A stretch of DNA of 64,000 bases, from positions 27,249 through 91,248 of the forward strand of contig DATJPX010000041.1 of assembly GCA_035506155.1 (NCBI GenBank), in the 5' to 3' direction. This document shows, piece by piece, positions 49,113 through 57,848 of the stretch. This stretch comes from UBA877 sp035506155 (GTDB taxonomy: Bacteria > Chloroflexota > Anaerolineae > Anaerolineales > Villigracilaceae). A program made the translations under genes and the position numbers. Position 1 is the stretch's first letter. Each line of letters opens with the position of its first letter. The notes under the pieces are model-generated. The model made no database searches, was not told the origin of the DNA, and saw only the letters and a program-made list of their open reading frames with translations.

Positions 49113-50126
49113 TCAGGCGGTCGGGGCAGGTTTCGTCTTGCCGCCGAGGATGCGGAAGGCGACTCCGCCGACCACCAATGGGAACCAGAAAGTGATCAGG
49201 CGGTAAGTCAAGGTGATCAGGACGGCAGCTTCCAATTGGACCCGCAGGGTGTTCAAGGCAATGGTCATGGCGCCTTCGACCACCCCGAGGCCCGAGGGGG
49301 TCGGACTGACGATCAGGAAGAGATAAGCAATGGCAAATCCGCCTACCAGGGTTCCGACCGTGAAGGGGGTTCCCCAGGCCAGGAACGTGAACGCCAATAC
49401 GCAGATCAGCAGGGCAAAATTGTTGCAGGCGTACAGGAACGGCCAGAGCATCTCCCTGCGCTTGCCCCGCAGCATCGAGATGCCTTCGGCGACTTCATGG
49501 GCAAAGGAGTGGGCGCGTTCTTCCTGCAGGTAATCGCGGTGGATGAACGGGCGTAAAATCCGGTTGATCAGGCGGGCGATCCAGGCCAGGGCACTTCCAA
49601 GTCTCTCGGCCGATTTGTAGCCCAGGTAGAGCAGGAACGCCACCCCCGCCGCAATGGCCAGCAGGATGGCGGCTGCGGTCAGCTCTCCGGCATTCAGGTT
49701 GTTGCGCCTGACCAGGACGATGAAGCCGAGGGTCAGGACGCAGAAGAAAGCCACGTAATCGAACAGGATATACAGCACGCCCACGACCGTCACCCGGCCG
49801 GTGGAATGATTTTGGCGGGCCGCGTCGTCCAAGAAGACCGCCATGCCGCCGATGCCAACGCTTGGGGCGATCACGTTGACGAAATTGGCCGCCGTGGCGA
49901 CCAGGACCAGGTGGGGCGTCTTTTCTTCGAGACCCAGCAACCGGTAAATGGAGCCGTAATCCGTGGCGGAGTTGAAGAGCCAGATCAACTCGATGATCAC
50001 AGCAGCGATCAGGAATCGATAATTGCTGTGATGGAGGGTATTCATGATATCTTTGAGTTCGGAAAAACGCAGAATAACGAAGACGACTGCCAGCATCAAT
50101 ACCAAGGCGATGATGATTTTCCGCAT
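49113..50126 (-). CDS. Flippase-like membrane protein (LPG synthase TM / UPF0104 family)
   Basis: A 337-residue protein with about eight helices. The pattern starts with MRKIIIALVLMLAVVFVILRF and includes the family stretch NFVNVIAPSVGIGGMAVFLDDAARQNHSTGRVTVVGVLYILFDY, then FLIVSPTPSGLGVVEGAMTIALNTLRV near the end. It matches the membrane part of lysyl-phosphatidylglycerol synthases, without the catalytic cytoplasmic domain. A role in moving glycolipids or phospholipids across the membrane is inferred from the family. Confidence 0.87.
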   Translation of the reverse strand: MRKIIIALVLMLAVVFVILRFSELKDIMNTLHHSNYRFLIAAVIIELIWLFNSATDYGSIYRLLGLEEKTPHLVLVATAANFVNVIAPSVGIGGMAVFLDDAARQNHSTGRVTVVGVLYILFDYVAFFCVLTLGFIVLVRRNNLNAGELTAAAILLAIAAGVAFLLYLGYKSAERLGSALAWIARLINRILRPFIHRDYLQEERAHSFAHEVAEGISMLRGKRREMLWPFLYACNNFALLICVLAFTFLAWGTPFTVGTLVGGFAIAYLFLIVSPTPSGLGVVEGAMTIALNTLRVQLEAAVLITLTYRLITFWFPLVVGGVAFRILGGKTKPAPTA

Positions 50127-50154
50127 AAGCGGGATTATACTGGATTTCCCATAT

Positions 50155-50194
50155 AAAAAGCCTCCCGCAGATGAGACCCCGCGGGAGGCTTTTT
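50155..50194 (-). terminator. Terminator after the zinc metallopeptidase gene
   Basis: A perfect 14-bp stem AAAAAGCCTCCCGC / GCGGGAGGCTTTTT (50155-50168, 50181-50194); the T-run on the minus strand is supplied by 50155-50159. Confidence 0.88.
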
Positions 50195-50212
50195 CCTGTG
50201 ATAGTTCGGAAT

Positions 50213-50929
50213 CTACCTGCGCCGGCGTCCCAGGCCGGATACCAGGGAGACGTAATAAAGGAGCTGCAGCACAGCAGTGACCAGGGCGGCGACGTAGGTG
50301 AGGGCAGCCGCATTCAGCACCGTGTTGACGCCCCGCTGCTCCTCCGCCGTGGAGATGATCCCGGTTTCGGAGAGCAGGAGGCGCGCCCGGGCCGAGGCGT
50401 TCAACTCGACCGGCAGGGTCGCCAGGGCGAAGACTGCACCACCGGCGAAGACCGCCACGCCCAGCCAGGCCAGATTGACGCCGAAGGTGTAGCCGGCGTA
50501 GCTGATGAACAGTCCTGCGATGATCAGGATCCAGCCTAGATAGGACCCGATATTGACCATCGGGACCAGCGCGGACCGGAAGCGCAGCGGGAAGTAGCCT
50601 TCAGAGTCCTGCTGGGCGTGGCCGATCTCGTGAGCGGCTACGGCCAGCGAAGCGACCGAGGCGTTCCCCGACACACCTTGGGAAAGGTGCAGCACTTTCG
50701 TGCGCGGGTCATAGTTATCGGTCAGGTTCCCGCGCACGCTTTCGATTTGGAGCCCGTACAACCCGGCCCGGGCAATCAGGCGCTGGGCGGCGTCATACCC
50801 GGTCAGGCCGCTGCGGGCCGGCACCTTGCTCCACTTGTTGAAGGATGACCTGACGTAGAACGTCGTGATCATCATCAACAGGAAGGCCGGAGCCATGAAA
50901 CACAAGTAGGTTGGATCGAGAAAGAACAT
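50213..50929 (-). CDS. Membrane zinc metallopeptidase (YugP / Zn_peptidase_2)
   Basis: A 238-residue protein. A first membrane helix (residues 8-24) is followed by the zinc motif H100-E101-I-G-H104 (VAAHEIGHAQQD) and two or three more hydrophobic segments near residues 125-160 and 210-230. The stretch GLTGYDAAQRLIARAGL and DNYDPRTKVLHLSQGV are typical of the YugP group. It should be a membrane-bound peptidase with an unknown substrate. It lies ~65 bp downstream of the CtpA-like protease gene on the same strand. Confidence 0.9.
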   Translation of the reverse strand: MFFLDPTYLCFMAPAFLLMMITTFYVRSSFNKWSKVPARSGLTGYDAAQRLIARAGLYGLQIESVRGNLTDNYDPRTKVLHLSQGVSGNASVASLAVAAHEIGHAQQDSEGYFPLRFRSALVPMVNIGSYLGWILIIAGLFISYAGYTFGVNLAWLGVAVFAGGAVFALATLPVELNASARARLLLSETGIISTAEEQRGVNTVLNAAALTYVAALVTAVLQLLYYVSLVSGLGRRRR

Positions 50930-50993
50930 ACTTCACCTCTGACCGCCTGGAATTAGGCTTCCAGGCGGTTCTTTGCAACGGAGCATTCCAGAT

Positions 50994-52238
50994 TTATTGC
51001 GGGGTCGTCAGGGCCTTGATCGCCGCATCCAGCTGGGGATCCTTGCCGGCTTTGATGTCATCCTGGGTCAGGGTGACGGCGATATCGGGGGTGAGACCCT
51101 TCTTGTCGATCGTGCGACCCTTGGGGGTCAGCCAGCGGGCAATCGTCACCCGCACTGCGCCTTCGTTCTGCGAGAGCGGCACCCAGTTCTGGACGGAGCC
51201 CTTCCCGTAGGTGGTCTCGCCGATCAGCTTGCCGCGTCCGTAATCCTGGATGGCGCCCGAGACGATCTCGGAGGCGGAGGCCGAATAGGCGTTCACCAGG
51301 ACGACCATCGGGATCTTGGTCGCCAGGCCGCCGGAAGTGGCCGAATAGGATTTTTCCGTGCCGTCGCCGGCCTTCTCGGTGACGATCACGCCGGAGGGGA
51401 TGAACTCGGAGGCGACCGAGATGGCGGTGTCGAGGTAACCGCCGCCGTTGTCGCGCAGGTCCAGGATCAGACCCTTGGGGTTCTGCGCCATCAGATCGCC
51501 CAACTGCTTGTGCAGATCGCTGGCGGTGTTATCGCCGAAGGTGGTGATCTGGACGTAGGCGATGCCGCCATCCAGCATCTTGCTGTTGACACTCGGGACG
51601 ACGATCGTGGCCCGCGTGATGGTCACATCAAATGGATCGGTCTGTCCCGGGCGGAGGATGGTCAGCTTGACGGTCGTCCCCTCGGGGCCGAGCACCTTCT
51701 GTCGGACCGATTCGGGGTCCAGGCTGGTGACATCCGTGCCGTCCACGGCAACGATCTGGTCACCGGCCAGCAGGCCGGCTTTTTCCGCCGGCGAACCGGG
51801 GATCGGCTTCGTAATGGTCAGCAGCTTGCCATTGGTGTCCACGTACGCGCCAATACCCGCATACGAACCGGCCAGCTGGGAAGTGGCATCCTTGTAGGTC
51901 TGGGGATCCATGTAGGTGGAGTGCGGATCGCCCAGGGATTGCATCATGCCGTTGATTGCGCCTTCCATCAGCTTGGTGTCGTTGACCGGCTGGTCCACGT
52001 ACTGCTGGTGGATGATGTTCCAGGCTTCCCAAAAGGGGACGAACAGCGACTGCAGATCGGTCGGCGTGCCGCCGCTGGACTGCGCCTGGGTCCCGCCGGA
52101 AGTAGCCGGGTTGACGGCCAGGGTCGGGTTTTGCATGATCGGCAGGAGGCGGTCAGCCGCGATCCCGCCGCCGAAGGAACAGGCGATCAAGACGAGCGCC
52201 ACAAAGGCTACCAATATCGTGCGTAACGTTTTATTCAT
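50994..52238 (-). CDS. C-terminal processing protease, S41 family
   Basis: A 414-residue secreted or membrane-anchored protease. An N-terminal helix (TILVAFVALVLIACSFGGGIAA) contains L-I-A-C, so a lipoprotein is also possible. A PDZ domain with IGAYVDTNGKLLTITKPIPGSPAEKAGLLAGDQIVAVDG precedes the S41 core (GLILDLRDNGGGYL, VVLVNAYSASASEIVSGAIQD with the catalytic Ser, and GKGSVQ with the Lys). CtpA-type enzymes trim C-termini of exported proteins. The ATG at 52238 has AAGGAGG upstream. Confidence 0.9.
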   Translation of the reverse strand: MNKTLRTILVAFVALVLIACSFGGGIAADRLLPIMQNPTLAVNPATSGGTQAQSSGGTPTDLQSLFVPFWEAWNIIHQQYVDQPVNDTKLMEGAINGMMQSLGDPHSTYMDPQTYKDATSQLAGSYAGIGAYVDTNGKLLTITKPIPGSPAEKAGLLAGDQIVAVDGTDVTSLDPESVRQKVLGPEGTTVKLTILRPGQTDPFDVTITRATIVVPSVNSKMLDGGIAYVQITTFGDNTASDLHKQLGDLMAQNPKGLILDLRDNGGGYLDTAISVASEFIPSGVIVTEKAGDGTEKSYSATSGGLATKIPMVVLVNAYSASASEIVSGAIQDYGRGKLIGETTYGKGSVQNWVPLSQNEGAVRVTIARWLTPKGRTIDKKGLTPDIAVTLTQDDIKAGKDPQLDAAIKALTTPQ

Positions 52239-52324
52239 CGAGTCCTCCTTACGGACAGTACCAGAGTTTAGCACGCCCGGATTAACATTCCATGAAATTG
52301 TAGTCGCAGCATGTAAGAAAAGCG

Positions 52325-52963
52325 TTAAACCTTATCCCCCAGGAGGCTTGGCAGGTCGACCAAATGCAGCAGGGCAGCGTCTGCGTCGTCGTTGGCGGAT
52401 TCCCTGCCGACCAAGATCGTATACATCCCCAACTGCCGCCCGGCCCGGGTGATGCGGGCCTGGTCATCCAGCAGGACGCAGGCGGCGGGTTCCGGGCTGC
52501 CGGCGGCTTTCAAGGCCAGCTCGAACGCCTCGGGCATGGGCTTGCAGTACGGGGCGATGGCGTGCACGTCGATGATCCCCGTAAAGAGTCCCTCCAGCCC
52601 GACTATTTTCAGCACCCGGTTGGCGTGGGCGGCATCGGCGTTCGTGAAGATGAACTTCCGGGCGGGCAGGGTCTCGACAGCCGTCCGCAGCCCCGGGTCC
52701 GGGTGGATATAGTCGGCCAGCGGGACATTGTGGACGAAGGCCAGATAGTCCTCGGTGTCGATGGCATGATTGGCCTGCAGGCCGCGCAAGGTCGTCCCGA
52801 ATTCCCGGAAATATTTTTGCCGGATCGCGACCGCCTCTTCGGGCGGGAAACCCATCCGCTCGACCATGTAGAGATTGATCCGCGCCGCGATGGCTTCCCA
52901 CAATCCGGCGGCGGGAGGGTAGAGGGTATCGTCGAGGTCGAAGAAGAGGGTGGTGAAACGCAT
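52325..52963 (-). CDS. HAD-superfamily phosphatase (pyrimidine 5'-nucleotidase-like)
   Basis: A 212-residue HAD enzyme. Motif I is D9-L-D11-D-T in LFFDLDDTLYP, motif II is FIFTNADAAH, the conserved Lys is in YCKPMPEAFE, and motif III is LLDDQARI. LDDTLYP followed by a helical cap resembles the SDT1/PpnN-like pyrimidine 5'-nucleotidases, but related phosphatases cannot be excluded. It is divergent from mutL with only 30 bp between the two start codons. Confidence 0.87.
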   Translation of the reverse strand: MRFTTLFFDLDDTLYPPAAGLWEAIAARINLYMVERMGFPPEEAVAIRQKYFREFGTTLRGLQANHAIDTEDYLAFVHNVPLADYIHPDPGLRTAVETLPARKFIFTNADAAHANRVLKIVGLEGLFTGIIDVHAIAPYCKPMPEAFELALKAAGSPEPAACVLLDDQARITRAGRQLGMYTILVGRESANDDADAALLHLVDLPSLLGDKV

Positions 52964-52969
52964 CCGCCT

Positions 52970-52987
52970 ATTATACGCGGATATAAT
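52970..52987. promoter_or_regulatory. Back-to-back -10 boxes between the HAD gene and mutL
   Basis: TATAAT on the minus strand (52975-52970) ends 6 bp before the HAD ATG. TATAAT on the plus strand (52982-52987) ends 6 bp before the mutL ATG. Neither gene has a Shine-Dalgarno, so both transcripts may be leaderless. No good -35 boxes are seen. Confidence 0.5.
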
Positions 52988-52993
52988 ACAGCC

Positions 52994-54769
52994 ATGCCGA
53001 TCAGAATTTTATCCCCCGAAGTCGCCTCGCAAATCGCTGCCGGGGAGGTGGTCGAACGACCCGCCTCGGTGGTCAAGGAGCTGGTGGAAAACGCCCTGGA
53101 TGCCGGGGCGAAATCCGTGACAGTCGAGATCGCCGCGGCCGGCCGGACCCTGGTCCAGGTGGCCGACGACGGGGCCGGCATCCCCGGGGATGAGTTGACC
53201 CTGGCGATCGAGCGGCACGCCACCTCCAAACTGCTCTCCGCCGCCGACTTGTTCCGCATCGCCACGCTGGGATTTCGGGGCGAGGCGCTGGCCTCGATCG
53301 GCTCGGTCTCGCGCCTGACGCTCACCTCCCGGGTGGCCGGCTCGGCTGCCGGGGCGCGCCTGCGCGTCGAGGGCGGGACGGTCGGCAAGGTCGAAACGGT
53401 CGGCGCCCCGGTCGGGACGGTCGTCAGCGTGGAAGACCTTTTCTTCAATGTCCCGGCCAGGCTCAAGTTCCTTAAGCAGGACGCCACCGAACGGCGGGCG
53501 ATCGACGCCCTGCTGACCCGCTACGCCCTGGCGTACCCGAATGTGCGCTTCAAACTGGCGGAGGGCAATACCGTCTCGCTGCAGACTGCCGGGGACGGCG
53601 ACCGGCGGGCCATCCTGGCCGCCCTGTACGGCGTCGACGCCGCCCGCCAGATGCTGGAGGTGTTGGCCGAAGAGGATGGATTTTCCTTGACCGGGTTCAT
53701 CAGCCCGGTGGCGCTGACCCGTTCCAACCGCAAGGAGATCACCTTCTTCGTCAACGGGCGCTGGATCCAGGATACCCCGCTCAGCCAAGCCCTGGTCCAG
53801 GCCTACCATACCCTGTTGATGGTAGGACGCTTCCCGATGGCCGCCCTGTTCATCGAAGTGCCGCCCGAGGAAGTGGACGTGAACGTCCATCCGGCCAAGG
53901 CGGAGGTGCGCTTCCGCAACCCGGACCGGGCCTTCAGTTTCGTCCAGCGTTCGGCGCGGCGGGCCCTGCTGGCCTACGCGCCGGTGCCGCAGGGGACAGC
54001 GCCGCATTTGTGGGGCGCGGCCTCCGGTGAAGCGCGTACGCTCGACCCGGCCTGGAGCCTGGGACACGCCGGGCCGGATGTTCGGAACACGGACGGTGGA
54101 ATCCCGGAAACGGTTGCAGGCCCCTCGTTCCCTGTTCCCGATTCTTCCTCACCTATTCCCACTTCCCAATCCAGCCTCCCCAACATCCCGCTCCTGCGCC
54201 TGATCGGCCAGATCGGCGCTACTTACCTGGTCGCCGAAGGCCCGGATGGATTGTACCTGATCGATCAGCACGCCGCCCATGAACGCATCCTGTTCGAAAA
54301 ACTGCTTGCCCGGCACGGCGGACAGGGTCTGCCATCCCAAGCGCTGCTGAACCCGGCGGTGGTGCACCTGCCGGTGGCTTCCGCCCGCCTGCTGGATGGA
54401 CAGCTACCGGCCCTGCAGCACCTGGGTTTTGCGGTCGAGCCGTTCGGGTCCGACAGCTACCGGGTGCGCGCCATGCCGGCCCTTTTCGGCGACAGCGACC
54501 CGGCCGCCGCCCTGCACGCCCTGGTCGAGGATTTCGAAGAAGACGAGACACCCCTCCAGAACGAGCTGGAAGCGAAGATCGCCGGCCGGGTCTGCAAGCG
54601 CCTGGCGGTCAAGGCCGGGCAGGTCCTGACACCGGAGGAGCAGCGGGCGCTGTTGAGCGACCTGGAGGCCTGCGCCTCGCCGCGCACCTGCCCGCATGGA
54701 AGACCGACGATGATCCATCTTTCGGTGGATATGTTGGAAAGGCAATTTGGGAGGCGAGGGGCGAGATAA
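52994..54769 (+). CDS. mutL: DNA mismatch repair protein MutL
   Basis: A 591-residue MutL. The GHKL ATPase motifs are present: ENALDAGAKSV (32-42), DDGAGI (58-63), RHATSKL (74-80) and GFRGEALASI (93-102). The C-terminal domain has the endonuclease metal motif DQHAAHERILFE (DQHA-x2-E-x4-E) and the late CPHGRP motif, so this is a nicking-type MutL. A Ser/Pro-rich linker of ~60 residues joins the two. MutL links MutS mismatch recognition to strand excision. No mutS is in the window. The ATG at 52994 is fixed by the conserved MPIRILSPEVASQIAAGEVVERP start. Confidence 0.95.
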   Translation: MPIRILSPEVASQIAAGEVVERPASVVKELVENALDAGAKSVTVEIAAAGRTLVQVADDGAGIPGDELTLAIERHATSKLLSAADLFRIATLGFRGEALASIGSVSRLTLTSRVAGSAAGARLRVEGGTVGKVETVGAPVGTVVSVEDLFFNVPARLKFLKQDATERRAIDALLTRYALAYPNVRFKLAEGNTVSLQTAGDGDRRAILAALYGVDAARQMLEVLAEEDGFSLTGFISPVALTRSNRKEITFFVNGRWIQDTPLSQALVQAYHTLLMVGRFPMAALFIEVPPEEVDVNVHPAKAEVRFRNPDRAFSFVQRSARRALLAYAPVPQGTAPHLWGAASGEARTLDPAWSLGHAGPDVRNTDGGIPETVAGPSFPVPDSSSPIPTSQSSLPNIPLLRLIGQIGATYLVAEGPDGLYLIDQHAAHERILFEKLLARHGGQGLPSQALLNPAVVHLPVASARLLDGQLPALQHLGFAVEPFGSDSYRVRAMPALFGDSDPAAALHALVEDFEEDETPLQNELEAKIAGRVCKRLAVKAGQVLTPEEQRALLSDLEACASPRTCPHGRPTMIHLSVDMLERQFGRRGAR

Positions 54770-54774
54770 ATAAG

Positions 54775-54800
54775 TAAGGGCGACCAGCCGGTCGGCCTTA
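54775..54800. terminator. Probable terminator between mutL and the histidine kinase gene
   Basis: TAAGGGCGACC / GGTCGGCCTTA pair over 11 positions with one G-G mismatch around an AGCC loop. It lies between convergent genes, without a long T-run. Confidence 0.5.
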
Positions 54801-54817
54801 CTCGTGTTAATCAAAGA

Positions 54818-56005
54818 TTACTTCTTCTGTTTGGGGATATGCAAGATGAACGTGGTGCCCTTGCCGTACTTCGACTTCACCTCGATGCTCCCGCCGTGGC
54901 CGGAGATGATCTGCTTGCAGATCGACAGGCCCAGCCCGGTGCCGGCCACCTTGCCCTCCGAGGCCTGCACCCGGTAGAACTTCTCGAACAGGTGCGGCAG
55001 GGCCTTGACCGGGATGCCCATCCCCGTATCGCGGACCGAGAGCGTCCATTCGTTGCTGTCATGGTCGGCGGCGATCTCCACTAGTCCGTTCGGGCAGTTG
55101 TATTTGATGGCGTTGCTGGTCAGGTTGAGCACCACCTGCTTCATCTTGTCCCGATCGGCCTCCACCTGCGGGAAGTCCTCCGGGACCTTCAAACTGAAGG
55201 CGATATGGCTCTCGTCGGCTTTGCCCTGCATGATCTGCAGGCATTCCTGGAGCATCGGCTGCAGCTCGAAGAAGGACAGGCGGTACTGGACGCGTCCGGA
55301 TTCCAGGCGGGCCAGGTCGAGGAACGACGACGCCAGCGAGCTCAAGCGCAGCGTCTCCCCGTGGATGCTGTTGACCATCGAGTCGCGCTGCTCCTGCGAC
55401 ATCTCGGGGCGGAGGAGCAGGTACGTGGCGGTGCCGATCGAGGCCAGCGGGGTGCGGATCTCATGGACGAATTCGGCGATCAGGTCGGATTGCTGGAACA
55501 AGCGCGAATTCTCGATGGCGACCGCGGCCTGCGCCCCCAGGACTTGAAGCAGGTCCTCGTCGGAGTCGCTGAACTCCCCGTCGTGCTTGTTGATGACCTC
55601 GAGCACGCCGACGATCTTGTCCTTGGTGATCAGCGGGATGCCGAGAAGCTTTTGCGTGGCGACGTGGGTTTGTTTTTCGATGCTGATGAAGTGACGCGGG
55701 TCCTGCTGAGCGTTCGTGATGCGGGCCGGCTGGCGGTTGGTAACGATCCAGCCGGCGATGCTTCCTTCCAGGGGCACGACCAGCCCGCGCATGGTCTGCA
55801 GGTCGAGATTGGTGGCCACCTGGAAGTACAACTGGCGGGCCGCATCGTCATAAAGAAGGATCGAGGCGGCTTCCGCATCCGCCAGGTCGGCGGCGGCCCG
55901 GACGATCCGGTCGAGGAGCACGTCGAGATCCAGGGTGGAGGCCAGGTCGCGGGCAATGTCGATCAGGCGCCGATACCCCTCCAGCCGGTTTTCGATGTCG
56001 TTCAT
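54818..56005 (-). CDS. Soluble GAF-domain sensor histidine kinase
   Basis: A 395-residue kinase with no membrane helix. The N-terminal GAF domain covers ~15-170 (ASILLYDDAARQLYFQVATNLD; LLGIPLITKDKIVGVLEVINK). The phospho-acceptor is H181 in AEFVHEIRTPLASIG. The HATPase part has N-box NLTSNAIKYN, G1 RDTGMGIP, F LFEKFYR and G2 GTGLGLSICKQ. It senses an internal signal. It overlaps the upstream receiver-CpaE gene by 4 bp (ATGA), so the two are almost surely a signalling pair. Confidence 0.92.
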   Translation of the reverse strand: MNDIENRLEGYRRLIDIARDLASTLDLDVLLDRIVRAAADLADAEAASILLYDDAARQLYFQVATNLDLQTMRGLVVPLEGSIAGWIVTNRQPARITNAQQDPRHFISIEKQTHVATQKLLGIPLITKDKIVGVLEVINKHDGEFSDSDEDLLQVLGAQAAVAIENSRLFQQSDLIAEFVHEIRTPLASIGTATYLLLRPEMSQEQRDSMVNSIHGETLRLSSLASSFLDLARLESGRVQYRLSFFELQPMLQECLQIMQGKADESHIAFSLKVPEDFPQVEADRDKMKQVVLNLTSNAIKYNCPNGLVEIAADHDSNEWTLSVRDTGMGIPVKALPHLFEKFYRVQASEGKVAGTGLGLSICKQIISGHGGSIEVKSKYGKGTTFILHIPKQKK

Positions 56006-57165
56006 TTGGGTTGTTTTTCGAATTCGAGTACGGTCGAGGCCAGCTTGGCGAATTGCTGGACCGTCAGGGTATCCGGGCGGGAGGATACGGCGGTCGTCTT
56101 CATTCGAGTGGCCATGTAGATCAATTCGGGGGCGGGCGTGACTGCCACAATCGGGGCCTGGCCGATCTGGTCTTCCACCTGGGACATGTTCAACTGCGTG
56201 TCGGAACGAATGCGGTTGACGACGACGACCTGGATGGCTCGTTTGCTGATCCCCAGTTCCGTCAGGTCTTCGATCAGGTATTTGGAATGCAGGACTGAAT
56301 TTGGCACCGGCTCCGCTACGACAAAGATCAGGCTGCAGGAAGCGGCCAGCTTCGTGGTGAGTGGGGAAAGGCCGGTTCCCAGGTCAAGGACGAGATACGG
56401 CGTCAGGAAGCTCAAACGGTTGACCAGAGCTTCCATCGGCTCCGTGCTATTGACCAGCAGGGCATCCTTCGGCTGCACCGAGCCGAACAGGATCCGCAGG
56501 CCGTTTTCGTGAACGAAGAGCTGCTCCTTGACCTTCTGGCGGGTCATATCTGCCAGCTTGCCGGTCAGGAGTTCCATCAGGGCCTTTGGCTTGGATTCGC
56601 CCATATCGGGGCCAAGTGTGCCCCGCCCCGGCCGAAGTTCTGCCACGATCACATCCGCCTTGGTAGCCATGCGCAGGGAATCTCCGAGGTTGAGCGCCAC
56701 GGTCGAAGCCCCCAGGCCGCCGCGCGGGGCCAGGATGCCGATGGTCATCGAACGCTTTTCAGTGGGCAGAGGCGAGGTCATCACCCTGCCCTTGTTCGAA
56801 CGGGAGAGCAAGGCCTTGACGTGGGCGGTCAATTCGGAGGGGTGGGTGGGTTTGGTCAGGTAATCGTCCGCCCCGGCTTCGAACCCGGTCACTTTATCGT
56901 CCAACTGGGTTTTTGCGGTAAACATGAGGATGGGAGTATTGGCCGTCAGCGGGTTGGCCCGCAGGCGCTTGGCGACTTCATAGCCATCCATCTCGGGCAT
57001 CATTACATCCAACAGAATCAGGTCGGGGTTCTCGGCTTCCGCCTGTTCGAGACCTTGGGGACCGTTGTTGGCAGCCACGATATGGTACCCCTGTTTCTGG
57101 AGCATCAGACCCACCAGTTTGAGGGTGTCGACGTCATCATCGATGATAAGAATCTTTTCGGCCAT
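56002..57165 (-). CDS. Response receiver fused to a CpaE/TadZ-like MinD-family domain
   Basis: A 387-residue protein. Residues 1-125 are a receiver domain (acidic pocket D9-D11, phospho-acceptor D53 in LILLDVMMPEMDG, conserved K in DDYLTKPTHP). Residues ~140-380 form a ParA/MinD-like fold (MTIGILAPRGGLGASTVALNLGDSL; YLVLDLGTGLSP; QVVVVNRIRSD). The P-loop reads GGLGAST, lacking the usual KGGxGKT lysines, as in CpaE/TadZ proteins of type IV pilus systems. No pilus genes are adjacent. It overlaps the kinase gene. Confidence 0.9.
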   Translation of the reverse strand: MAEKILIIDDDVDTLKLVGLMLQKQGYHIVAANNGPQGLEQAEAENPDLILLDVMMPEMDGYEVAKRLRANPLTANTPILMFTAKTQLDDKVTGFEAGADDYLTKPTHPSELTAHVKALLSRSNKGRVMTSPLPTEKRSMTIGILAPRGGLGASTVALNLGDSLRMATKADVIVAELRPGRGTLGPDMGESKPKALMELLTGKLADMTRQKVKEQLFVHENGLRILFGSVQPKDALLVNSTEPMEALVNRLSFLTPYLVLDLGTGLSPLTTKLAASCSLIFVVAEPVPNSVLHSKYLIEDLTELGISKRAIQVVVVNRIRSDTQLNMSQVEDQIGQAPIVAVTPAPELIYMATRMKTTAVSSRPDTLTVQQFAKLASTVLEFEKQPK

Positions 57166-57188
57166 ACCTTACCTCCGCGGACTTCTAC

Positions 57189-57217
57189 AGTCTAGCATAA
57201 AGCGGCCGGGGAGGCAA
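57189..57217 (-). promoter_or_regulatory. Putative promoter of the receiver-CpaE / kinase operon
   Basis: On the minus strand TTGCCT (57217-57212), a 17-bp spacer and TAGACT (57194-57189), 24 bp before the start codon. Both boxes are imperfect. Confidence 0.45.
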
Positions 57218-57263
57218 GATAAAAGCCGGATCCTTAAAAAAGACTCCCGGGAATTTGCTTTCA

Positions 57264-57794
57264 TCAAGCTCGCCAGAAGCCCCGCCGCAGCGGGCGCACG
57301 TCCTCCGAGATGACGAAGGCTTCCGCATCCCCCGCGTGGACGATCGACTCCACCTTGGACACATCCTTGCGCAGCACGCTGACGCTCAACATGCTGACCA
57401 TCCCGTCCCGGCCGCGGGCCGGGATCTCGGTCACGGCGAAGCCGGCCTCCCGGAGCGCCTGGGAGAGGGCCGCTCCGAGCCGCTGGGTGACGATGCTGAT
57501 CTTGACGTGTCCGATCGCCAGGCGCTCCTCGATCCACATCCCGACCACGTTGCCGGTGGCGAAGCCGGCCGCGTAGCCGACCACGTTGAGGGGGTTGTTC
57601 ATATGGCTGAGGACCGAGGTGATCGCCACCACGAAGATGACCGACTGGACGAATCCCAGGCCCCAGGCGATCGCCTTGCGGCCGCGCACCACGAACAGCA
57701 TGCGCAGCGTGTCGCAGGTCATGTCACAGACCCGCAGGGCGAAGATGGTCAAGCCGGCCAGCCAGGCTGCCGGGGAGAGCAGGAAACTCAACAT
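57264..57794 (-). CDS. UPF0316 membrane protein (DUF2179/DUF5698)
   Basis: A 176-residue protein. Three helices fill the first ~100 residues (AWLAGLTIFALRVCDMTCDTLRML, KAIAWGLGFVQSVIFVVAITSVL, NVVGYAAGFATGNVVGMWIEE). A cytoplasmic DUF2179 domain follows (ALREAGFAVTEIPARGRDGMVSMLSVSVLRKDVSKV). This is the standard UPF0316 layout; the molecular function is unknown. It is one to two genes upstream of the kinase operon on the same strand but separated by ~100 bp. Confidence 0.87.
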   Translation of the reverse strand: MLSFLLSPAAWLAGLTIFALRVCDMTCDTLRMLFVVRGRKAIAWGLGFVQSVIFVVAITSVLSHMNNPLNVVGYAAGFATGNVVGMWIEERLAIGHVKISIVTQRLGAALSQALREAGFAVTEIPARGRDGMVSMLSVSVLRKDVSKVESIVHAGDAEAFVISEDVRPLRRGFWRA

Positions 57795-57811
57795 TTGAAG
57801 TGTCCTTATTC

Positions 57812-57844
57812 AAAAAAGTAGGGCAAGATATTCTCTTGCCCTAC
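57812..57844 (-). terminator. Terminator after the phosphorylase gene
   Basis: A perfect 11-bp stem GTAGGGCAAGA / TCTTGCCCTAC (57818-57828, 57834-57844), followed on the minus strand by a six-T run (57817-57812), directly downstream of the phosphorylase stop codon. Confidence 0.88.
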
Positions 57845-57848
57845 CGAT

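Noticed and set aside
50973..52226. A 417-residue plus-strand frame opposite the CtpA-like gene
   Set aside because: It is an antisense shadow; the minus strand carries a full PDZ-S41 protease with a good ribosome site.
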